In this document: piece after piece, positions 20,188 to 33,260 of the stretch
How the letters are laid out: each line of letters starts with the position of its first letter
How positions within the stretch are numbered: the first letter of the stretch is position 1
Source: Lelliottia wanjuensis
Lineage (GTDB): Bacteria; Pseudomonadota; Gammaproteobacteria; Enterobacterales; Enterobacteriaceae
Direction: 5' to 3'
DNA: 64,000 bases
Assembly (NCBI RefSeq): GCF_030238365.1
Contig: NZ_JASSOT010000080.1
Coordinates: 62,001-126,000, forward strand
Program-made: the position numbers and the translations under genes
The notes under the pieces: generated by a model
The model's input: the letters and a program-made list of their open reading frames with translations, nothing else
Told to the model about the DNA's origin: nothing
Database searches by the model: none

Positions 20188-20394
20188 CGGTCTTTGAACC
20201 CTGTTTTGCCATAAAAGAAGCCGTTAATCCTGGGCGAAGGGGCCAGAGAAGTAATGGGTAAGAGTCTGTATCAGGACGATTTTCAGAAAAGGTGGAGAAG
20301 GGCGCGTCTCGCGGGAAAGTCGATTCGTGAAGTAGCGTGATGATTTCTCTGACTTTTTAGCCAGAATCATTACCAAAGCTTACGGTTTCAGTCA

Positions 20395-23594
<3,200 letters not shown>

Positions 23595-23650
23595 TTACGT
23601 CATGATTTGAGCGGCATGCTTTGCCGCCAAATCAGAAAGAGGAATGCGTT

Positions 23651-24562
23651 ATGTATTATGGATTTGATATTGGCGGCACCAAAATTGCGCTCGGCGTCTT
23701 TGATGAACAGCTCAAACTGCAGTGGGAAACCCGCGTTCCCACGCCGCGCGAGAGCTACGACGAATTTTTAAACGCGGTCGCCGCCCTGGTGACCGAAGCC
23801 GATACCCGTTTCGGCGTGAAAGGCTCCGTGGGGATCGGCATTCCGGGGATGCCGGAAACGGACGATGGCACGCTTTACGCGGCCAACGTCCCCGCCGCCA
23901 GCGGCAAGCCGCTGCGAGCCGATCTCTCTGCTCGCCTTGACCGTGACGTGCGCCTCGATAACGATGCCAACTGTTTTGCCCTCTCCGAAGCCTGGGACGA
24001 TGAGTTCCGTCAATATCCTTTAGTCATGGGGCTGATCCTCGGCACCGGCGTCGGCGGCGGGATCATCATTGACGGCAAGCCGATTACCGGGCGCAGCTAT
24101 ATCACCGGCGAGTTCGGTCATATTCGCCTCCCGGTCGATGCACTCGAGGTGGTCGGACGTGATTTTCCCCTGACGCGCTGCGGCTGCGGACAGCACGGCT
24201 GTATTGAGAATTATCTTTCCGGTCGCGGGTTTGCATGGCTTTACGAACACTTCTATCATCAGAAACGTGAGGCCCCGGAAATCATCACCTTGTGGGAGCA
24301 GGGCGATGAACAGGCTCGCGAACACGTTGAACGCTATCTCGATCTGCTGGCGGTGTGTCTGGGCAATATTCTGACCATCGTCGATCCCGATTTACTGGTG
24401 ATCGGTGGCGGGTTATCCAATTTCTCGGCGATCACCGAGCACCTGTCCGGGCGACTGCCCCGACATCTGCTGCCGGTCGCCCGCGTACCGCGTATCGAAC
24501 GTGCGCGCCATGGGGATGCCGGAGGCATGCGCGGTGCGGCATTCCTTCATCTCACTCGCTAG
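23651..24562 (+). CDS. nagK: N-acetylglucosamine kinase NagK
   Basis: 303 residues from the ATG at 23651 ([17 protein letters not shown]), preceded by AAAGAGGAA. ROK-family features: phosphate-binding FDIGGTK, catalytic Asp in [12 protein letters not shown] (about 103-108), a second glycine-rich phosphate motif LGTGVGGG, and a zinc site CGCGQHGC (about 177-184). It phosphorylates GlcNAc recovered from murein recycling, downstream of NagZ (6.9 kb). It is followed 15 bases later by cobB. Confidence 0.96.
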   Translation: MYYGFDIGGTKIALGVFDEQLKLQWETRVPTPRESYDEFLNAVAALVTEADTRFGVKGSVGIGIPGMPETDDGTLYAANVPAASGKPLRADLSARLDRDVRLDNDANCFALSEAWDDEFRQYPLVMGLILGTGVGGGIIIDGKPITGRSYITGEFGHIRLPVDALEVVGRDFPLTRCGCGQHGCIENYLSGRGFAWLYEHFYHQKREAPEIITLWEQGDEQAREHVERYLDLLAVCLGNILTIVDPDLLVIGGGLSNFSAITEHLSGRLPRHLLPVARVPRIERARHGDAGGMRGAAFLHLTR

Positions 24563-24577
24563 TTATACGAGGTTTTT

Positions 24578-25399
24578 ATGCTGTCGCGTCGGTTAGGTCG
24601 ACTGAGCCGTTTTCGCAAAACTAAACGCCGCCTGCGTGAGCGCTTGCGCCAGCGGATCTTTTTCAGAGACAGGGTGATGCCAGAAGGTATGGAAAAGCCA
24701 AGAGTGGTGGTGCTGACCGGGGCGGGGATCTCCGCTGAGTCCGGAATTCGCACCTTCCGCGCCACTGACGGACTGTGGGAAGAGCACCGCGTGGAAGACG
24801 TGGCAACGCCGGAAGGTTTTGCCCGTAATCCTCAGCTGGTGCAGACGTTTTACAACGACCGCCGCCGACAGCTTCAGTCGCCGGAGATTGCGCCCAATGC
24901 GGCGCATCTGGCGCTGGCGAAGCTCGAAGAGGCTCTAGGCGACCGCTTTCTGCTGGTGACACAGAACATCGACAACCTGCACGAGCGCGCCGGTAACCAC
25001 AACATTATCCATATGCACGGCGAACTGCTGAAAGTGCGCTGCGCGTGGAGCGGACAGGTGCTGGACTGGACGGGTGACATCACCCCGGACGATAAGTGCC
25101 ACTGCTGCCAGTTCCCGTCACCCCTGCGTCCACACGTGGTGTGGTTCGGCGAAATGCCGCTGGGGATGGATGAGATCTACAGCGCGCTGGCGATGGCCGA
25201 TGTGTTTATCGCGATTGGCACCTCCGGGCATGTCTATCCGGCGGCGGGTTTTGTCCACGAGGCGCGGCTGCATGGGGCGCATACGGTGGAGCTGAATCTG
25301 GAGCCGAGCCAGGTCGGCAGCGAGTTTGAAGAGAAACAGTATGGTCTGGCGAGTGAAGTGGTGCCGGATTTTGTCGAGAAGCTGTTGAAGGGATTATAA
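24578..25399 (+). CDS. cobB: NAD-dependent protein deacylase CobB (sirtuin)
   Basis: 273 residues. A basic N-terminal extension ([20 protein letters not shown]), as in the long enterobacterial CobB form, precedes the sirtuin core: [14 protein letters not shown] (about 49-62), TQNIDNLH, catalytic HMHGEL, and CHCC as part of the zinc site. The pair Tyr and Arg in [10 protein letters not shown] is the desuccinylase signature. A shorter form from an internal ATG ([13 protein letters not shown]) is possible. It ends LLKGL; E. coli CobB has a few more residues. The last bases of the gene resemble part of the repeat unit that follows. Confidence 0.95.
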   Translation: MLSRRLGRLSRFRKTKRRLRERLRQRIFFRDRVMPEGMEKPRVVVLTGAGISAESGIRTFRATDGLWEEHRVEDVATPEGFARNPQLVQTFYNDRRRQLQSPEIAPNAAHLALAKLEEALGDRFLLVTQNIDNLHERAGNHNIIHMHGELLKVRCAWSGQVLDWTGDITPDDKCHCCQFPSPLRPHVVWFGEMPLGMDEIYSALAMADVFIAIGTSGHVYPAAGFVHEARLHGAHTVELNLEPSQVGSEFEEKQYGLASEVVPDFVEKLLKGL

Positions 25400-26102
25400 G
25401 ACCGCTTTCTCGCTCTTGTAGGCCCGGTAAGCGCAGCGCCACCGGGCATTATTCAACCCGCACAGTCTTTTTTTGCCGGGTGGCGGCTTTGCCTTACCCG
25501 GCCTACTTAACGTTTTCAGGTGCCAGATTGAAGGGATTGTAAGGCGGTTTAATGCTCTTGTAGGCCCGGTAAGCGTAGCGCCACCGGGCATTATTCAACC
25601 CGCACAGTCGTTTTTTGCCGGGTGGCGGCTTCGCCTTACCCGGCCTACTTGACGTTAGCGACCCGCTTTCAGGTGCCAGATTGAAGGAGTTGTAAGGCGG
25701 TTTCGCGCTCTTGTAGGCCCGGTAAGCGCAGCGCCACCGGGCATTATTCAACCCGCACAGTCGTTTTTGGCCGGGTGGCGGCTTCGCCTTACCCGGCCTA
25801 CTTGACGTTAACGACCCGCTTTCAGGTGCCAGATTGAAGGGAATGTAAGGCGGTTTCACGCTCTTGTAGGCCCGGTAAGCGTAGCGCCACCGGGCATTTT
25901 TCAGCCCGCACAGTCTTTTTTTGCCGGGTGGCGGCTTCGCCTTACCCGGCCTACTTGACGTTTTCAGGTGCCAGATTGAAGGGATTGTAAGGCGGTTTCG
26001 CGCTCTTGTAGGCCCGGTAAGCGTAGCGCCACCGGGCATTTTTCAACCCGCACAGTCGTTGTTTGCCGGGTGGCGGCTTTGCCTTACCCGGCCTACTTAA
26101 GG
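25385..26102. repeat. Five-copy tandem BIME array between cobB and potD
   Basis: Five near-identical units fill the whole 703-bp gap. The GTAGGCCCGGTAAGC head of each starts at 25418, 25560, 25713, 25866 and 26008, giving periods 142, 153, 153, 142. Each unit has two inverted REPs (GTAGGCCCGG...CACCGGGC and GCCGGGTGGCGGCTT...CCGGCCTAC) around an A/T-rich spacer (ATTCAACCCGCACAGTC), then a link TTCAGGTGCCAGATTGAAGG. The long and short periods differ by 11 bases (AGCGACCCGCT). The link resembles the end of potD (GTTAACGACC..) joined to the end of cobB (TTGAAGGGATT). Long minus-strand readings through the array are repeat artefacts. Confidence 0.95.
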
Positions 26103-27149
26103 TTAACGACCGGCCTTCAACTTCTGATAATAATCTTCATAAATGCGGCTCGCGTCGCCCACGTCGTTTTGCCACTCGCCTTTCTTCACGGTTTCCGCAT
26201 CCGGATACAGTGACTTATCGTTCGCCACTTCCGGGCTCAGCAGCTTGCGGGCGGCCAGGTTTGGCGTGGGATAACCGATGGTTTCTGCCACCTGTTTTGC
26301 CACTTCCGGGCGCAGCAGGAAGTTAATCAGCTTCATCGCGCCGTCGACGTTTTTGGCGTTAGATGGAATCGACAGGCTGTCCATCCAGAAGATCCCGCCT
26401 TCCTTCGGCCAGACCACCTGCAGAGGCGTCCCCGCCTGACGCGCCACGTACGCCGAGCCGTTCCACACCATCCCCAGATTCACTTCGCCTTCCATATACG
26501 GGTTGGCCGGGTTGTCGGAATTAAACGCCGCCACGTTTGGCATCAGCTTTTTCAGCTCGTTGTAGGCCGCTTCAATCTCTTTCGGATCGGTGGTGTTACC
26601 GGAATAACCCAATTTACGCAGCGCCATCTGGAACACTTCGCGCGCGTCGTCGGTCAGCAGTAGGCTGCCTTTGTACTCCGGCTTCCACAGATCGGCCCAG
26701 CTGGTAACGGTTTTTGGATCGATTTCGTCGCTGTTCACGCCGATCGCGGTCGCGCCCCAGATGTACGGAATGGAGTAGTCATTGTTCGGATCGAACGGCT
26801 TATTCAGCATCTCCGGATCGAGATTGCTGAAATTGGTCAGCTTGGTTTTGTCGATCTTCTGGATCATCCCTTCTTTGCGCATTTTGTCGACAAAGTAGGT
26901 CGATGGCACCACCAAATCGTACGCGCCGTCTTTGTAGGTTTTGAGCTTGGCATACATGGTCTCGTTCGACTCGTAGGTCGAATAGATCACCTTGATCCCG
27001 GTCTCTTTGGTGAACTGCTCCAGCAGGCCCGGCGGCACATACTCGGTCCAGTTGTAGAAGTAGAGCGTTTTACTGTCGTCGGCGTGCGCAGCGCCTATGC
27101 CGATTGCGAGAGCGCCTGCCGCGAGCAGGTGGCGTGACCATTTTTTCAT
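26103..27149 (-). CDS. potD: Spermidine/putrescine-binding periplasmic protein PotD
   Basis: 348 residues, same length as E. coli PotD. Signal peptide MKKWSRHLLAAGALAIGIGA/AHA. The mature protein has the polyamine-binding residues in YFYNWTEYVPPG, TYESNETMYAK and the IFWMDSLSIP region, and ends YYQKLKAGR. It delivers spermidine (preferred) and putrescine to PotABC. Its start overlaps the potC stop by 4 bases. The final gene of the potABCD operon; its 3' end abuts the BIME array. Confidence 0.97.
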   Translation of the reverse strand: MKKWSRHLLAAGALAIGIGAAHADDSKTLYFYNWTEYVPPGLLEQFTKETGIKVIYSTYESNETMYAKLKTYKDGAYDLVVPSTYFVDKMRKEGMIQKIDKTKLTNFSNLDPEMLNKPFDPNNDYSIPYIWGATAIGVNSDEIDPKTVTSWADLWKPEYKGSLLLTDDAREVFQMALRKLGYSGNTTDPKEIEAAYNELKKLMPNVAAFNSDNPANPYMEGEVNLGMVWNGSAYVARQAGTPLQVVWPKEGGIFWMDSLSIPSNAKNVDGAMKLINFLLRPEVAKQVAETIGYPTPNLAARKLLSPEVANDKSLYPDAETVKKGEWQNDVGDASRIYEDYYQKLKAGR

Positions 27150-27937
27150 TTTGACGTCCCCTGAGATTTGGTTGTATCACGAGCAATAATCTGGCTGGCA
27201 ATCACCATCACCAGCGATAGCACCAGCAGTATCGTCGCCAGCGCGTTCACCTCAGGTGACACGCCGACTTTCACCATCGAATAGATCTTCAACGGCAGAA
27301 TTTCATAACCCGGCCCGGTGACGAACGACGACACCACGACGTCGTCCATCGACAGGGTAAAGCTCAGCAGCCATCCGGCGGCGACCGCGGGCATCGCCAG
27401 CGGCAGAATGATTTTGCGCAGGATAGTCATTTCACTCGCCCCCAGATCCTTCGCCGCTTCCAGCATCCGCACGTCAAAGCCCTTCAGACGGGAGTAAACC
27501 GTCACCACCACGAAGGGCAGGCAGAAGGTGATGTGGGAGAAGAGCAGCGACCAGAAGCCGAGCTGAATGCCGAGGAGCATAAACAGCACCAGCAGGGAAA
27601 TCGCCATCACGATGTCCGGCGACATCATCACCACAAACAGCATCCCGCTGACGAAGGGTTTCCCGCGAAAACGGTAGCGATACAGCGCCACGGCGGTCAG
27701 GGAGCCAATCAGCGTGGCGAAGGTCGCGGAGACAATCGCCATCGTCAGGGAGTGCTGTGCCGCCTGCAGCAGGCTGTCGTTGTTCATCAGCAGGCTGTAC
27801 CAGTTGGTGGTAAAGCCTTGCCAGTTAATCCCAAAGCGTGAGCTGTTAAACGAGTTCACGATCAAAATGATAATCGGGATATACAGGAATGCGTAAATGG
27901 CGGACATAAAAGCGCCGCGCAGCAGACGACCGATCAT
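27146..27937 (-). CDS. potC: Spermidine/putrescine ABC transporter permease PotC
   Basis: 263 residues, six transmembrane segments and the permease EAA loop (EAAKDLGASEMTILRKIILP, about 150-170). With PotB it forms the channel of the PotABCD polyamine importer. Four-base overlaps with potB (upstream) and potD (downstream) indicate translational coupling. The C-terminus IIARDTTKSQGTSK is a little different from E. coli. Confidence 0.96.
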   Translation of the reverse strand: MIGRLLRGAFMSAIYAFLYIPIIILIVNSFNSSRFGINWQGFTTNWYSLLMNNDSLLQAAQHSLTMAIVSATFATLIGSLTAVALYRYRFRGKPFVSGMLFVVMMSPDIVMAISLLVLFMLLGIQLGFWSLLFSHITFCLPFVVVTVYSRLKGFDVRMLEAAKDLGASEMTILRKIILPLAMPAVAAGWLLSFTLSMDDVVVSSFVTGPGYEILPLKIYSMVKVGVSPEVNALATILLVLSLVMVIASQIIARDTTKSQGTSK

Positions 27938-28791
27938 TCGAGATCTCCCTTCTTATTCAGCCAGCGGGAGGCGCGCCAGTAGACGAGCAGCATCAGGCCC
28001 ATTACTACCGTCAGCGTAATGCTGGTGGCCGAGCCAAACGGCCAGTCGCGAATGTTCAGGAACTGACTCTTAATCACGTTGCCGATCAGCAGGTTTTTCG
28101 CGCCGCCCATCAGATCCGAGACGTAGAACAGCCCCATCGCCGGGAGCATCACCAGCAGACAACCAGCAATAATGCCCGGCATGGTCAGCGGAATAATGAT
28201 CCGCAGGAAGGTTTGCAGCTTGCTGGCCCCGAGATCGCGCGCCGCTTCGAGCAGCGGTTTATCGAGCTTCTCGATGCTGGAGTAAAGCGGCATCACCATA
28301 AACGGCAGCAGGATATAGACCAGACCAATAATCACCGCACCCGGCGTGAACATGATGCGGATCGGCGTATCAATCACCCCCAGCCAGAGCAGAAACTCGT
28401 TCAGATAACCTTTGGTGCTGAGGAAAATCTTCAGGCCATAGATGCGGATCAGCGAGTTGGTCCAGAAGGGAACAATCAGCAGAAACAGCAGCAGCGGACG
28501 GATTTTCTGCGGCAGCCGCGCCAGAAACCAGGCGAAGGGATATCCCAGCACCAGGCAGGCGAGGGTGGCGATCAGCGCCATGTTGAGGGAGTGCAGCAGG
28601 ACCTCGAAGTAGAGCGGGTCCAGCAGGCGCGCGTAGTTATCCAGCGTAAAGACCAGGCTGACGAAGTTCGTGTCGTCGCGAGTCAGAAAACTGGTGACAA
28701 TGATCATCAGGTTGGGCAGGAAAACAAACAACACAAGCCAACCCACAATCGTGGCGATCACCGCGTTCTGGAATTTACTGGTGTTCTTCAT
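27934..28791 (-). CDS. potB: Spermidine/putrescine ABC transporter permease PotB
   Basis: 285 residues from the ATG at 28791 ([11 protein letters not shown]), overlapping the end of potA by 17 bases. Six transmembrane segments and an EAA loop ([20 protein letters not shown]) that contacts PotA. A start 12 bases upstream (28803) is in frame, but the conserved N-terminus supports this one. Confidence 0.96.
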   Translation of the reverse strand: MKNTSKFQNAVIATIVGWLVLFVFLPNLMIIVTSFLTRDDTNFVSLVFTLDNYARLLDPLYFEVLLHSLNMALIATLACLVLGYPFAWFLARLPQKIRPLLLFLLIVPFWTNSLIRIYGLKIFLSTKGYLNEFLLWLGVIDTPIRIMFTPGAVIIGLVYILLPFMVMPLYSSIEKLDKPLLEAARDLGASKLQTFLRIIIPLTMPGIIAGCLLVMLPAMGLFYVSDLMGGAKNLLIGNVIKSQFLNIRDWPFGSATSITLTVVMGLMLLVYWRASRWLNKKGDLE

Positions 28792-29911
28792 CGGCCAGCA
28801 CAACCTCCCAGCTCTCTACCCAGTTAACGACCATTTTCTGATCGAGCGGATGGTCAAAGTCCGGGTCGTCCTCGTTAAAGAACTCGCTGACCATCACCAT
28901 TTTGCCGTTTTCCAGCTCAACCACCGATTCCAGGGTCATACCTTTGTAGTTACGCTCGCGGATGTAGCCGATCAGGCCTTCCACGTCGTTACTGTCGTGG
29001 ATCTCATCGACGCGCAGATCTTCCGGGCGCAGCATGACGTTCAGCTTTTGGCCTTTCTCGACGGCAAAGTTGACGTAGATATTGCACTCACGGCCTTCGA
29101 CGCTGGCGCGCACGCGCTGGTCGTCAAGACGCTCGATCACCGTGGCGTCGAAGATATTGATCTCACCGATGAAGCTGGCGACAAACAGGTTTTTCGGCTC
29201 TTCGTAGATTTCGCGCGGCGTGCCGTCCTGCTCAATTTTGCCGTCGCGCATCACTACGATACGGTCCGACATGGTCAGGGCTTCTTCCTGATCGTGGGTG
29301 ACGAACACAAAGGTAATGCCGAGCTTTCGCTGCAGGGCTTTCAGTTCGTTCTGCATCTGCTTGCGCAGCTTGTAGTCGAGCGCGGAGAGGGACTCATCCA
29401 GCAGCAGCAGACGCGGTTTATTGACCACCGCACGGGCAATCGCCACGCGCTGCTGCTGGCCGCCGGAGAGCTGATGGGGTTTACGCTGGGCGAACTCGTC
29501 GAGCTGCACCATACGCAGGGCATCGTTCACGCGGGGCGTGATTTGCTCGTTAGGGGTTTTCTGCATGCGCAGGCCGAAGGCCACATTTTCGAACACGGTC
29601 ATGTGCGGGAAAAGGGCATAGCTCTGGAAGACGGTGTTAACGTGACGATGTTCGGCGGGAACATCGGTGATGTTCTGATTTTCAAGATGAATTTGGCCGT
29701 TGTCGACGTTTTCCAGTCCGGCAATCAGGCGCAGAACGGTTGTCTTGCCGCAGCCGGAAGGGCCAAGCAGCGTAAGAAACTCACCGTTATTGATAGTCAG
29801 GTTAAGATCGTCAATGACGGTTTTACCATCGAAACTTTTGCTGATCCCCGACAGAAGAACCAGCGGTGACAGTGTTCCCGGTTGTGTATTCAATTTTTGG
29901 CGCTGTCCCAT
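28775..29911 (-). CDS. potA: Spermidine/putrescine ABC transporter ATPase PotA
   Basis: 378 residues, same length as E. coli. Walker [13 protein letters not shown] (about 50), signature [14 protein letters not shown] (about 145), Walker [13 protein letters not shown] (about 165), then a C-terminal TOBE/regulatory domain (about 250-378) that binds polyamine and inhibits the ATPase. First gene of potABCD. The gap upstream to pepT (29912-30161) must hold the divergent promoters. Confidence 0.97.
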   Translation of the reverse strand: MGQRQKLNTQPGTLSPLVLLSGISKSFDGKTVIDDLNLTINNGEFLTLLGPSGCGKTTVLRLIAGLENVDNGQIHLENQNITDVPAEHRHVNTVFQSYALFPHMTVFENVAFGLRMQKTPNEQITPRVNDALRMVQLDEFAQRKPHQLSGGQQQRVAIARAVVNKPRLLLLDESLSALDYKLRKQMQNELKALQRKLGITFVFVTHDQEEALTMSDRIVVMRDGKIEQDGTPREIYEEPKNLFVASFIGEINIFDATVIERLDDQRVRASVEGRECNIYVNFAVEKGQKLNVMLRPEDLRVDEIHDSNDVEGLIGYIRERNYKGMTLESVVELENGKMVMVSEFFNEDDPDFDHPLDQKMVVNWVESWEVVLADEEHQ

Positions 29912-30161
29912 ATAAACGCGTCGGTGGGTTTACCGACAGCGGGGTTTGTGTGTAACCACCTTGGTGACTCTTAATGAGGGCGGTCATTCTACGGCAAACC
30001 ACTGAAATCACCAATCCTTGTGACTGATTGATAAGCTACATTTATTAACGAATCACGACAAAATCGAAAATATTCTCGTTTACGGGATAAAAGTGACCTG
30101 ACGCAATATTTGGGATTTGATGCTTCCTGATAATGTTGTCACAAAAAGTGAGGGTGACTGC

Positions 30162-31385
30162 ATGGAAAAATTACTTGAGCGTTTTTTACAGTACGTTTCG
30201 CTGGATACCCAATCTAAAGCGGGTGTCCGACAGGTGCCGAGCACCGAGGGCCAGTGGAAGCTTTTAAACCTGCTGAAGGATCAGCTGGAGGAGCTCGGCC
30301 TGGTCAACGTGACCTTAAGCGAGAAGGGCACTGTGATGGGGACGCTGCCGTCGAACGTCAAAGGTTCGGTTCCGGCGATTGGATTCATTTCTCACGTTGA
30401 TACCTCACCTGATTTTAGCGGTAAAAACGTCAACCCGCAGATCGTGGAAAACTACCGCGGCGGCGATATCGCGCTCGGTATCGGCGATGAGGTATTGTCG
30501 CCGGTGATGTTCCCGGTGCTGCACCAGCTGCTGGGCCAGACGCTGATCACCACCGACGGCAAAACGCTGCTGGGTGCGGATGATAAAGCGGGCGTCGCGG
30601 AGATCATGACCGCCCTGGCGGTGCTGAAAGGCAATAACATTCCCCACGGTGATATCCGCGTGGCCTTTACGCCCGATGAAGAGGTGGGCAAAGGGGCGAA
30701 GCATTTCGACGTCGAAGCGTTCGACGCGAAGTGGGCCTACACCGTCGACGGCGGTGGCGTGGGTGAGCTGGAGTTTGAAAACTTTAACGCGGCTTCAGTC
30801 ACCATCAAAATCGTTGGCAACAATGTGCATCCTGGATCGGCGAAAGGGGTGATGGTCAACGCGCTGTCGCTGGCTTCGCGGATTCATGCGGAAGTCCCGG
30901 CGGAAGAGAGCCCGGAGCAGACCGACGGGTATGAAGGTTTTTACCATCTGACCAGTATCAAAGGCACGGTGGACAGCGCGCAGATGCACTACATCGTCCG
31001 CGATTTTGACCGCAAAGCCTTTGAAGCGCGCAAGCGCAAGATGATGGAGATCGCCAAAAAAGTCGGCAAGGGGCTGCACCCGGATTGCTACATTGAGCTG
31101 ATCATCGAAGACAGTTACTACAACATGCGCGAGAAGGTGATGGAGCATCCGCATATTCTCGATATCGCCCAGCAGGCGATGCGCGATTGCGACATCGAAC
31201 CGCAGCTGAAACCGATTCGCGGCGGCACCGACGGGTCGCAGCTCTCCTTTATGGGACTGCCGTGTCCGAACCTGTTTACCGGTGGGTATAACTACCACGG
31301 CAAGCACGAGTTTGTGACGCTGGAAGGGATGGAGAAAGCGGTGAAGGTGATTGTGCGGATTGCGGAGTTGACGGCGAAGCAGTAG
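30162..31385 (+). CDS. pepT: Tripeptide aminopeptidase PepT (peptidase T)
   Basis: 407 residues from the ATG at 30162 ([19 protein letters not shown]), with GAGGGTG upstream; a longer reading from 30117 is less likely. M20B metallopeptidase: zinc ligands in [19 protein letters not shown] and GKHEF, and catalytic Glu in PDEEVG. It cleaves the N-terminal residue of tripeptides in the cytosol. In Salmonella pepT is anaerobically induced by FNR; the upstream region here has TTGATAAGC at about 30027, only a half site. It is followed by a REP pair. Confidence 0.95.
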   Translation: MEKLLERFLQYVSLDTQSKAGVRQVPSTEGQWKLLNLLKDQLEELGLVNVTLSEKGTVMGTLPSNVKGSVPAIGFISHVDTSPDFSGKNVNPQIVENYRGGDIALGIGDEVLSPVMFPVLHQLLGQTLITTDGKTLLGADDKAGVAEIMTALAVLKGNNIPHGDIRVAFTPDEEVGKGAKHFDVEAFDAKWAYTVDGGGVGELEFENFNAASVTIKIVGNNVHPGSAKGVMVNALSLASRIHAEVPAEESPEQTDGYEGFYHLTSIKGTVDSAQMHYIVRDFDRKAFEARKRKMMEIAKKVGKGLHPDCYIELIIEDSYYNMREKVMEHPHILDIAQQAMRDCDIEPQLKPIRGGTDGSQLSFMGLPCPNLFTGGYNYHGKHEFVTLEGMEKAVKVIVRIAELTAKQ

Positions 31386-31394
31386 TCCCTTTGT

Positions 31395-31470
31395 GCCGGG
31401 TGGCGGCTTCGCCTTACCCGGCCTACAAAACCTGAATCGTAGGTCGGGTAAGGCGAAGCCGCCACCCGAC
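31395..31470. repeat. Inverted REP pair 5' of the RAYT gene
   Basis: GCCGGGTGGCGGCTTCGCC...CCGGCCTAC (31395-31426) and GTAGGTCGGGTAAGGCGAAG...CCACCCGAC (31439-31470), inverted about a 12-base spacer. The second copy ends 19 bp before the RAYT start. Confidence 0.9.
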
Positions 31471-31489
31471 GCCCGGAAAAGGATTTCCC

Positions 31490-31981
31490 ATGTCAAATTA
31501 CCGCCGTAACTATATCCCTGGTGGAACCTGGTTTTTCACCGTTAATCTGCAAAATCGCCAGAGCGATCTGCTGACCCGCCATATCGATCACCTGCGCGCT
31601 GCAATACAAACCGTGAAACGCACCAAACCCTTCACCATCAACGCCTGGGTGGTGCTTCCTGAACATATGCACTGCATCTGGACCTTACCGGAAAACGATG
31701 ATGACTTTTCGGGCCGCTGGCGAGAGATAAAGAAAACCTTTACCCGCGCGATTGAGATGCGTCACGTGTGGCAATCACGATTCTGGGAACATACGATTCG
31801 CAACGAAGAGGATTTCCGGCGGCATAGGGATTACGTGTATATCAATCCGGTCAAACATGGGCATGTCACCCGCGTGGCGGATTGGCCGTTTTCAACGTTT
31901 CATCGGGATGTGCGCGACGGTTTATATCCGAAGGATTGGGCGGGTGAACCAGAAGATTTGGTGGCCGGGGAGCCAAAATAA
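31490..31981 (+). CDS. REP-associated tyrosine transposase (RAYT, TnpA-REP)
   Basis: 163 residues, a typical short RAYT. The HUH metal-binding motif is seen in LPEHMHCIWTLP (about 58-61) and the catalytic tyrosine is in RDYVYINPVKHG (about 115-120), as in Y1 transposases of the IS200/IS605 superfamily. The N-terminus MSNYRRNYIPGGTWFFTV is the common RAYT start. It is flanked on both sides by GTAGGTCGGG-type REPs in the same orientation, the arrangement called a REPtron. RAYTs cut and rejoin single-stranded REP DNA in E. coli. Absent from this site in E. coli K-12. Confidence 0.92.
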   Translation: MSNYRRNYIPGGTWFFTVNLQNRQSDLLTRHIDHLRAAIQTVKRTKPFTINAWVVLPEHMHCIWTLPENDDDFSGRWREIKKTFTRAIEMRHVWQSRFWEHTIRNEEDFRRHRDYVYINPVKHGHVTRVADWPFSTFHRDVRDGLYPKDWAGEPEDLVAGEPK

Positions 31982-32005
31982 AAACGGCGCATCCGCGCCG
32001 TTTTT
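31982..32005. terminator. Bidirectional terminator between RAYT and roxA
   Basis: Stem AAACGGCGC / GCGCCGTTT with loop GGAT-like centre and flanking A and T runs. It fits both the RAYT gene (plus) and roxA (minus). Confidence 0.8.
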
Positions 32006-32034
32006 GTAGGTCGGGTAAGCGAAGCGCCACCCGA
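32006..32034. repeat. REP 3' of the RAYT gene
   Basis: GTAGGTCGGGTAAGCGAAG ... CCACCCGAC, same family and orientation as 31439-31470 on the other side of the RAYT gene. Confidence 0.88.
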
Positions 32035-32048
32035 CACAATCAGCCAGC

Positions 32049-33170
32049 TCAGTCCTCGAAGAACCAATACCCGCTATTCACCAGCGCCGCTAACATGGCG
32101 AGGAATGACGGATCTTCCAGCGCATCGCCGAAGGTCTCTGCATTCAGCACCATATGGCTGGCCAGGGCTTCCAGCGCCGGACGATGCGGGGAATCCAGCT
32201 TCTCGCCGTTAACGAAAATATCGTCGCCAATACGCAGCACGCGCAATCCACCCAGACGCACCAGCGAATCACCCTGTTGCAGGGCGTCGTAAATCTCATC
32301 CGGCTGATAAGGCGGCTCGGCGGGGGCAACGTCCAGCTCGTGACGCGACTGGCTGACAAACTCGCCAAACCACTGGCGGAAATGTTCCGGCTCGTTAATC
32401 AGACCGAGCATCATCTCGCGCAGCTTATCCAGCTCCTGCGGCAGAATATCCGCAGGATGCTCACGCGCAGGCACGTCCGGGTCGCTGTAGCGATGGCTGC
32501 CTAGCTCGCGTTGCAGAACGTAATCCGCAAATCCGCTGATCATCTCGCGGCCGCTTGGCGCGCGGAAACCGACCGAATAGTTCAGAGAGTTTTCGAGGGA
32601 ATAGCCTTCGTGCGGGAATCCTGGCGGAATATAGAGAATATCGCCCGGCTCCATCTCTTCGTCGATGATGCCTTCGAACGGATCCACCTGGAGCAGGTCC
32701 GGGTGCGGGCAGTGCTGTTTCATCGGCACTTTCTCGCCGACGCGCCAGCGACGACGGCCGGTACCCTGAATGATAAACACGTCGTACTGATCGAGGTGCG
32801 GACCCACGCCGCCACCCGGCACAGAGAAGGAGATCATCAGATCGTCCATGCGCCAGTCTGGCAGGGCGCGGAACGGATGCATCAGCGCAGCGGTAGGCTC
32901 ATGCCAGTGGTTCACGGCCTGCACCAGCAGCGACCAGTTGGTCTCGCCGAGGTGATCGTAACTTTCAAAAGGACCATGACTGACCTGCCATTTCCCCTCC
33001 TGATGACTCACCAGGCGGCTGTCGACTTCGTTTTCCATCGCCAGTCCAGCCAGTTCATCCGGCGAGATCGGGTCGACAAAATTGCTGATCCCGCGTTTCA
33101 GAACGACAGGGCGTTTTTGCCAGTAACGTTCGATAAACTCGGGCCAGTTAAGTGTTAATTGATAATCCAT
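32049..33170 (-). CDS. roxA: Ribosomal protein uL16 arginine 3-hydroxylase RoxA (YcfD)
   Basis: 373 residues, same length as E. coli YcfD. JmjC/cupin fold: iron ligands HLDQYD (HxD, about 125-127) and the distal His in GFPHEGYS (about 187); C-terminal winged-helix-like region. A 2-oxoglutarate- and oxygen-dependent enzyme that hydroxylates Arg81 of ribosomal protein L16. The neighbour on the same strand upstream is phoQ, separated by 90 bp. Confidence 0.95.
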   Translation of the reverse strand: MDYQLTLNWPEFIERYWQKRPVVLKRGISNFVDPISPDELAGLAMENEVDSRLVSHQEGKWQVSHGPFESYDHLGETNWSLLVQAVNHWHEPTAALMHPFRALPDWRMDDLMISFSVPGGGVGPHLDQYDVFIIQGTGRRRWRVGEKVPMKQHCPHPDLLQVDPFEGIIDEEMEPGDILYIPPGFPHEGYSLENSLNYSVGFRAPSGREMISGFADYVLQRELGSHRYSDPDVPAREHPADILPQELDKLREMMLGLINEPEHFRQWFGEFVSQSRHELDVAPAEPPYQPDEIYDALQQGDSLVRLGGLRVLRIGDDIFVNGEKLDSPHRPALEALASHMVLNAETFGDALEDPSFLAMLAALVNSGYWFFED

Positions 33171-33260
33171 AATTATATTTCCGCAGGCTCTTACTGACTC
33201 GGATTATAACGGAAGCGCAAGAGCCTGCGCGCGAGAATCTCGCTTTTTTCACATTCCGCT

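Noticed and set aside
25503-26039. 178-codon minus-strand reading with repeated GPTRARNRLTIPSIWH-type units
   Set aside because: It is produced by the 153-bp BIME period being a multiple of three. It consists only of REP DNA, and the 142-bp units break the frame.
25418-26090. CRISPR array
   Set aside because: The repeats are 142-153 bp tandem units with inverted REPs, not 25-40 bp repeats with unique spacers, and no cas genes are present.
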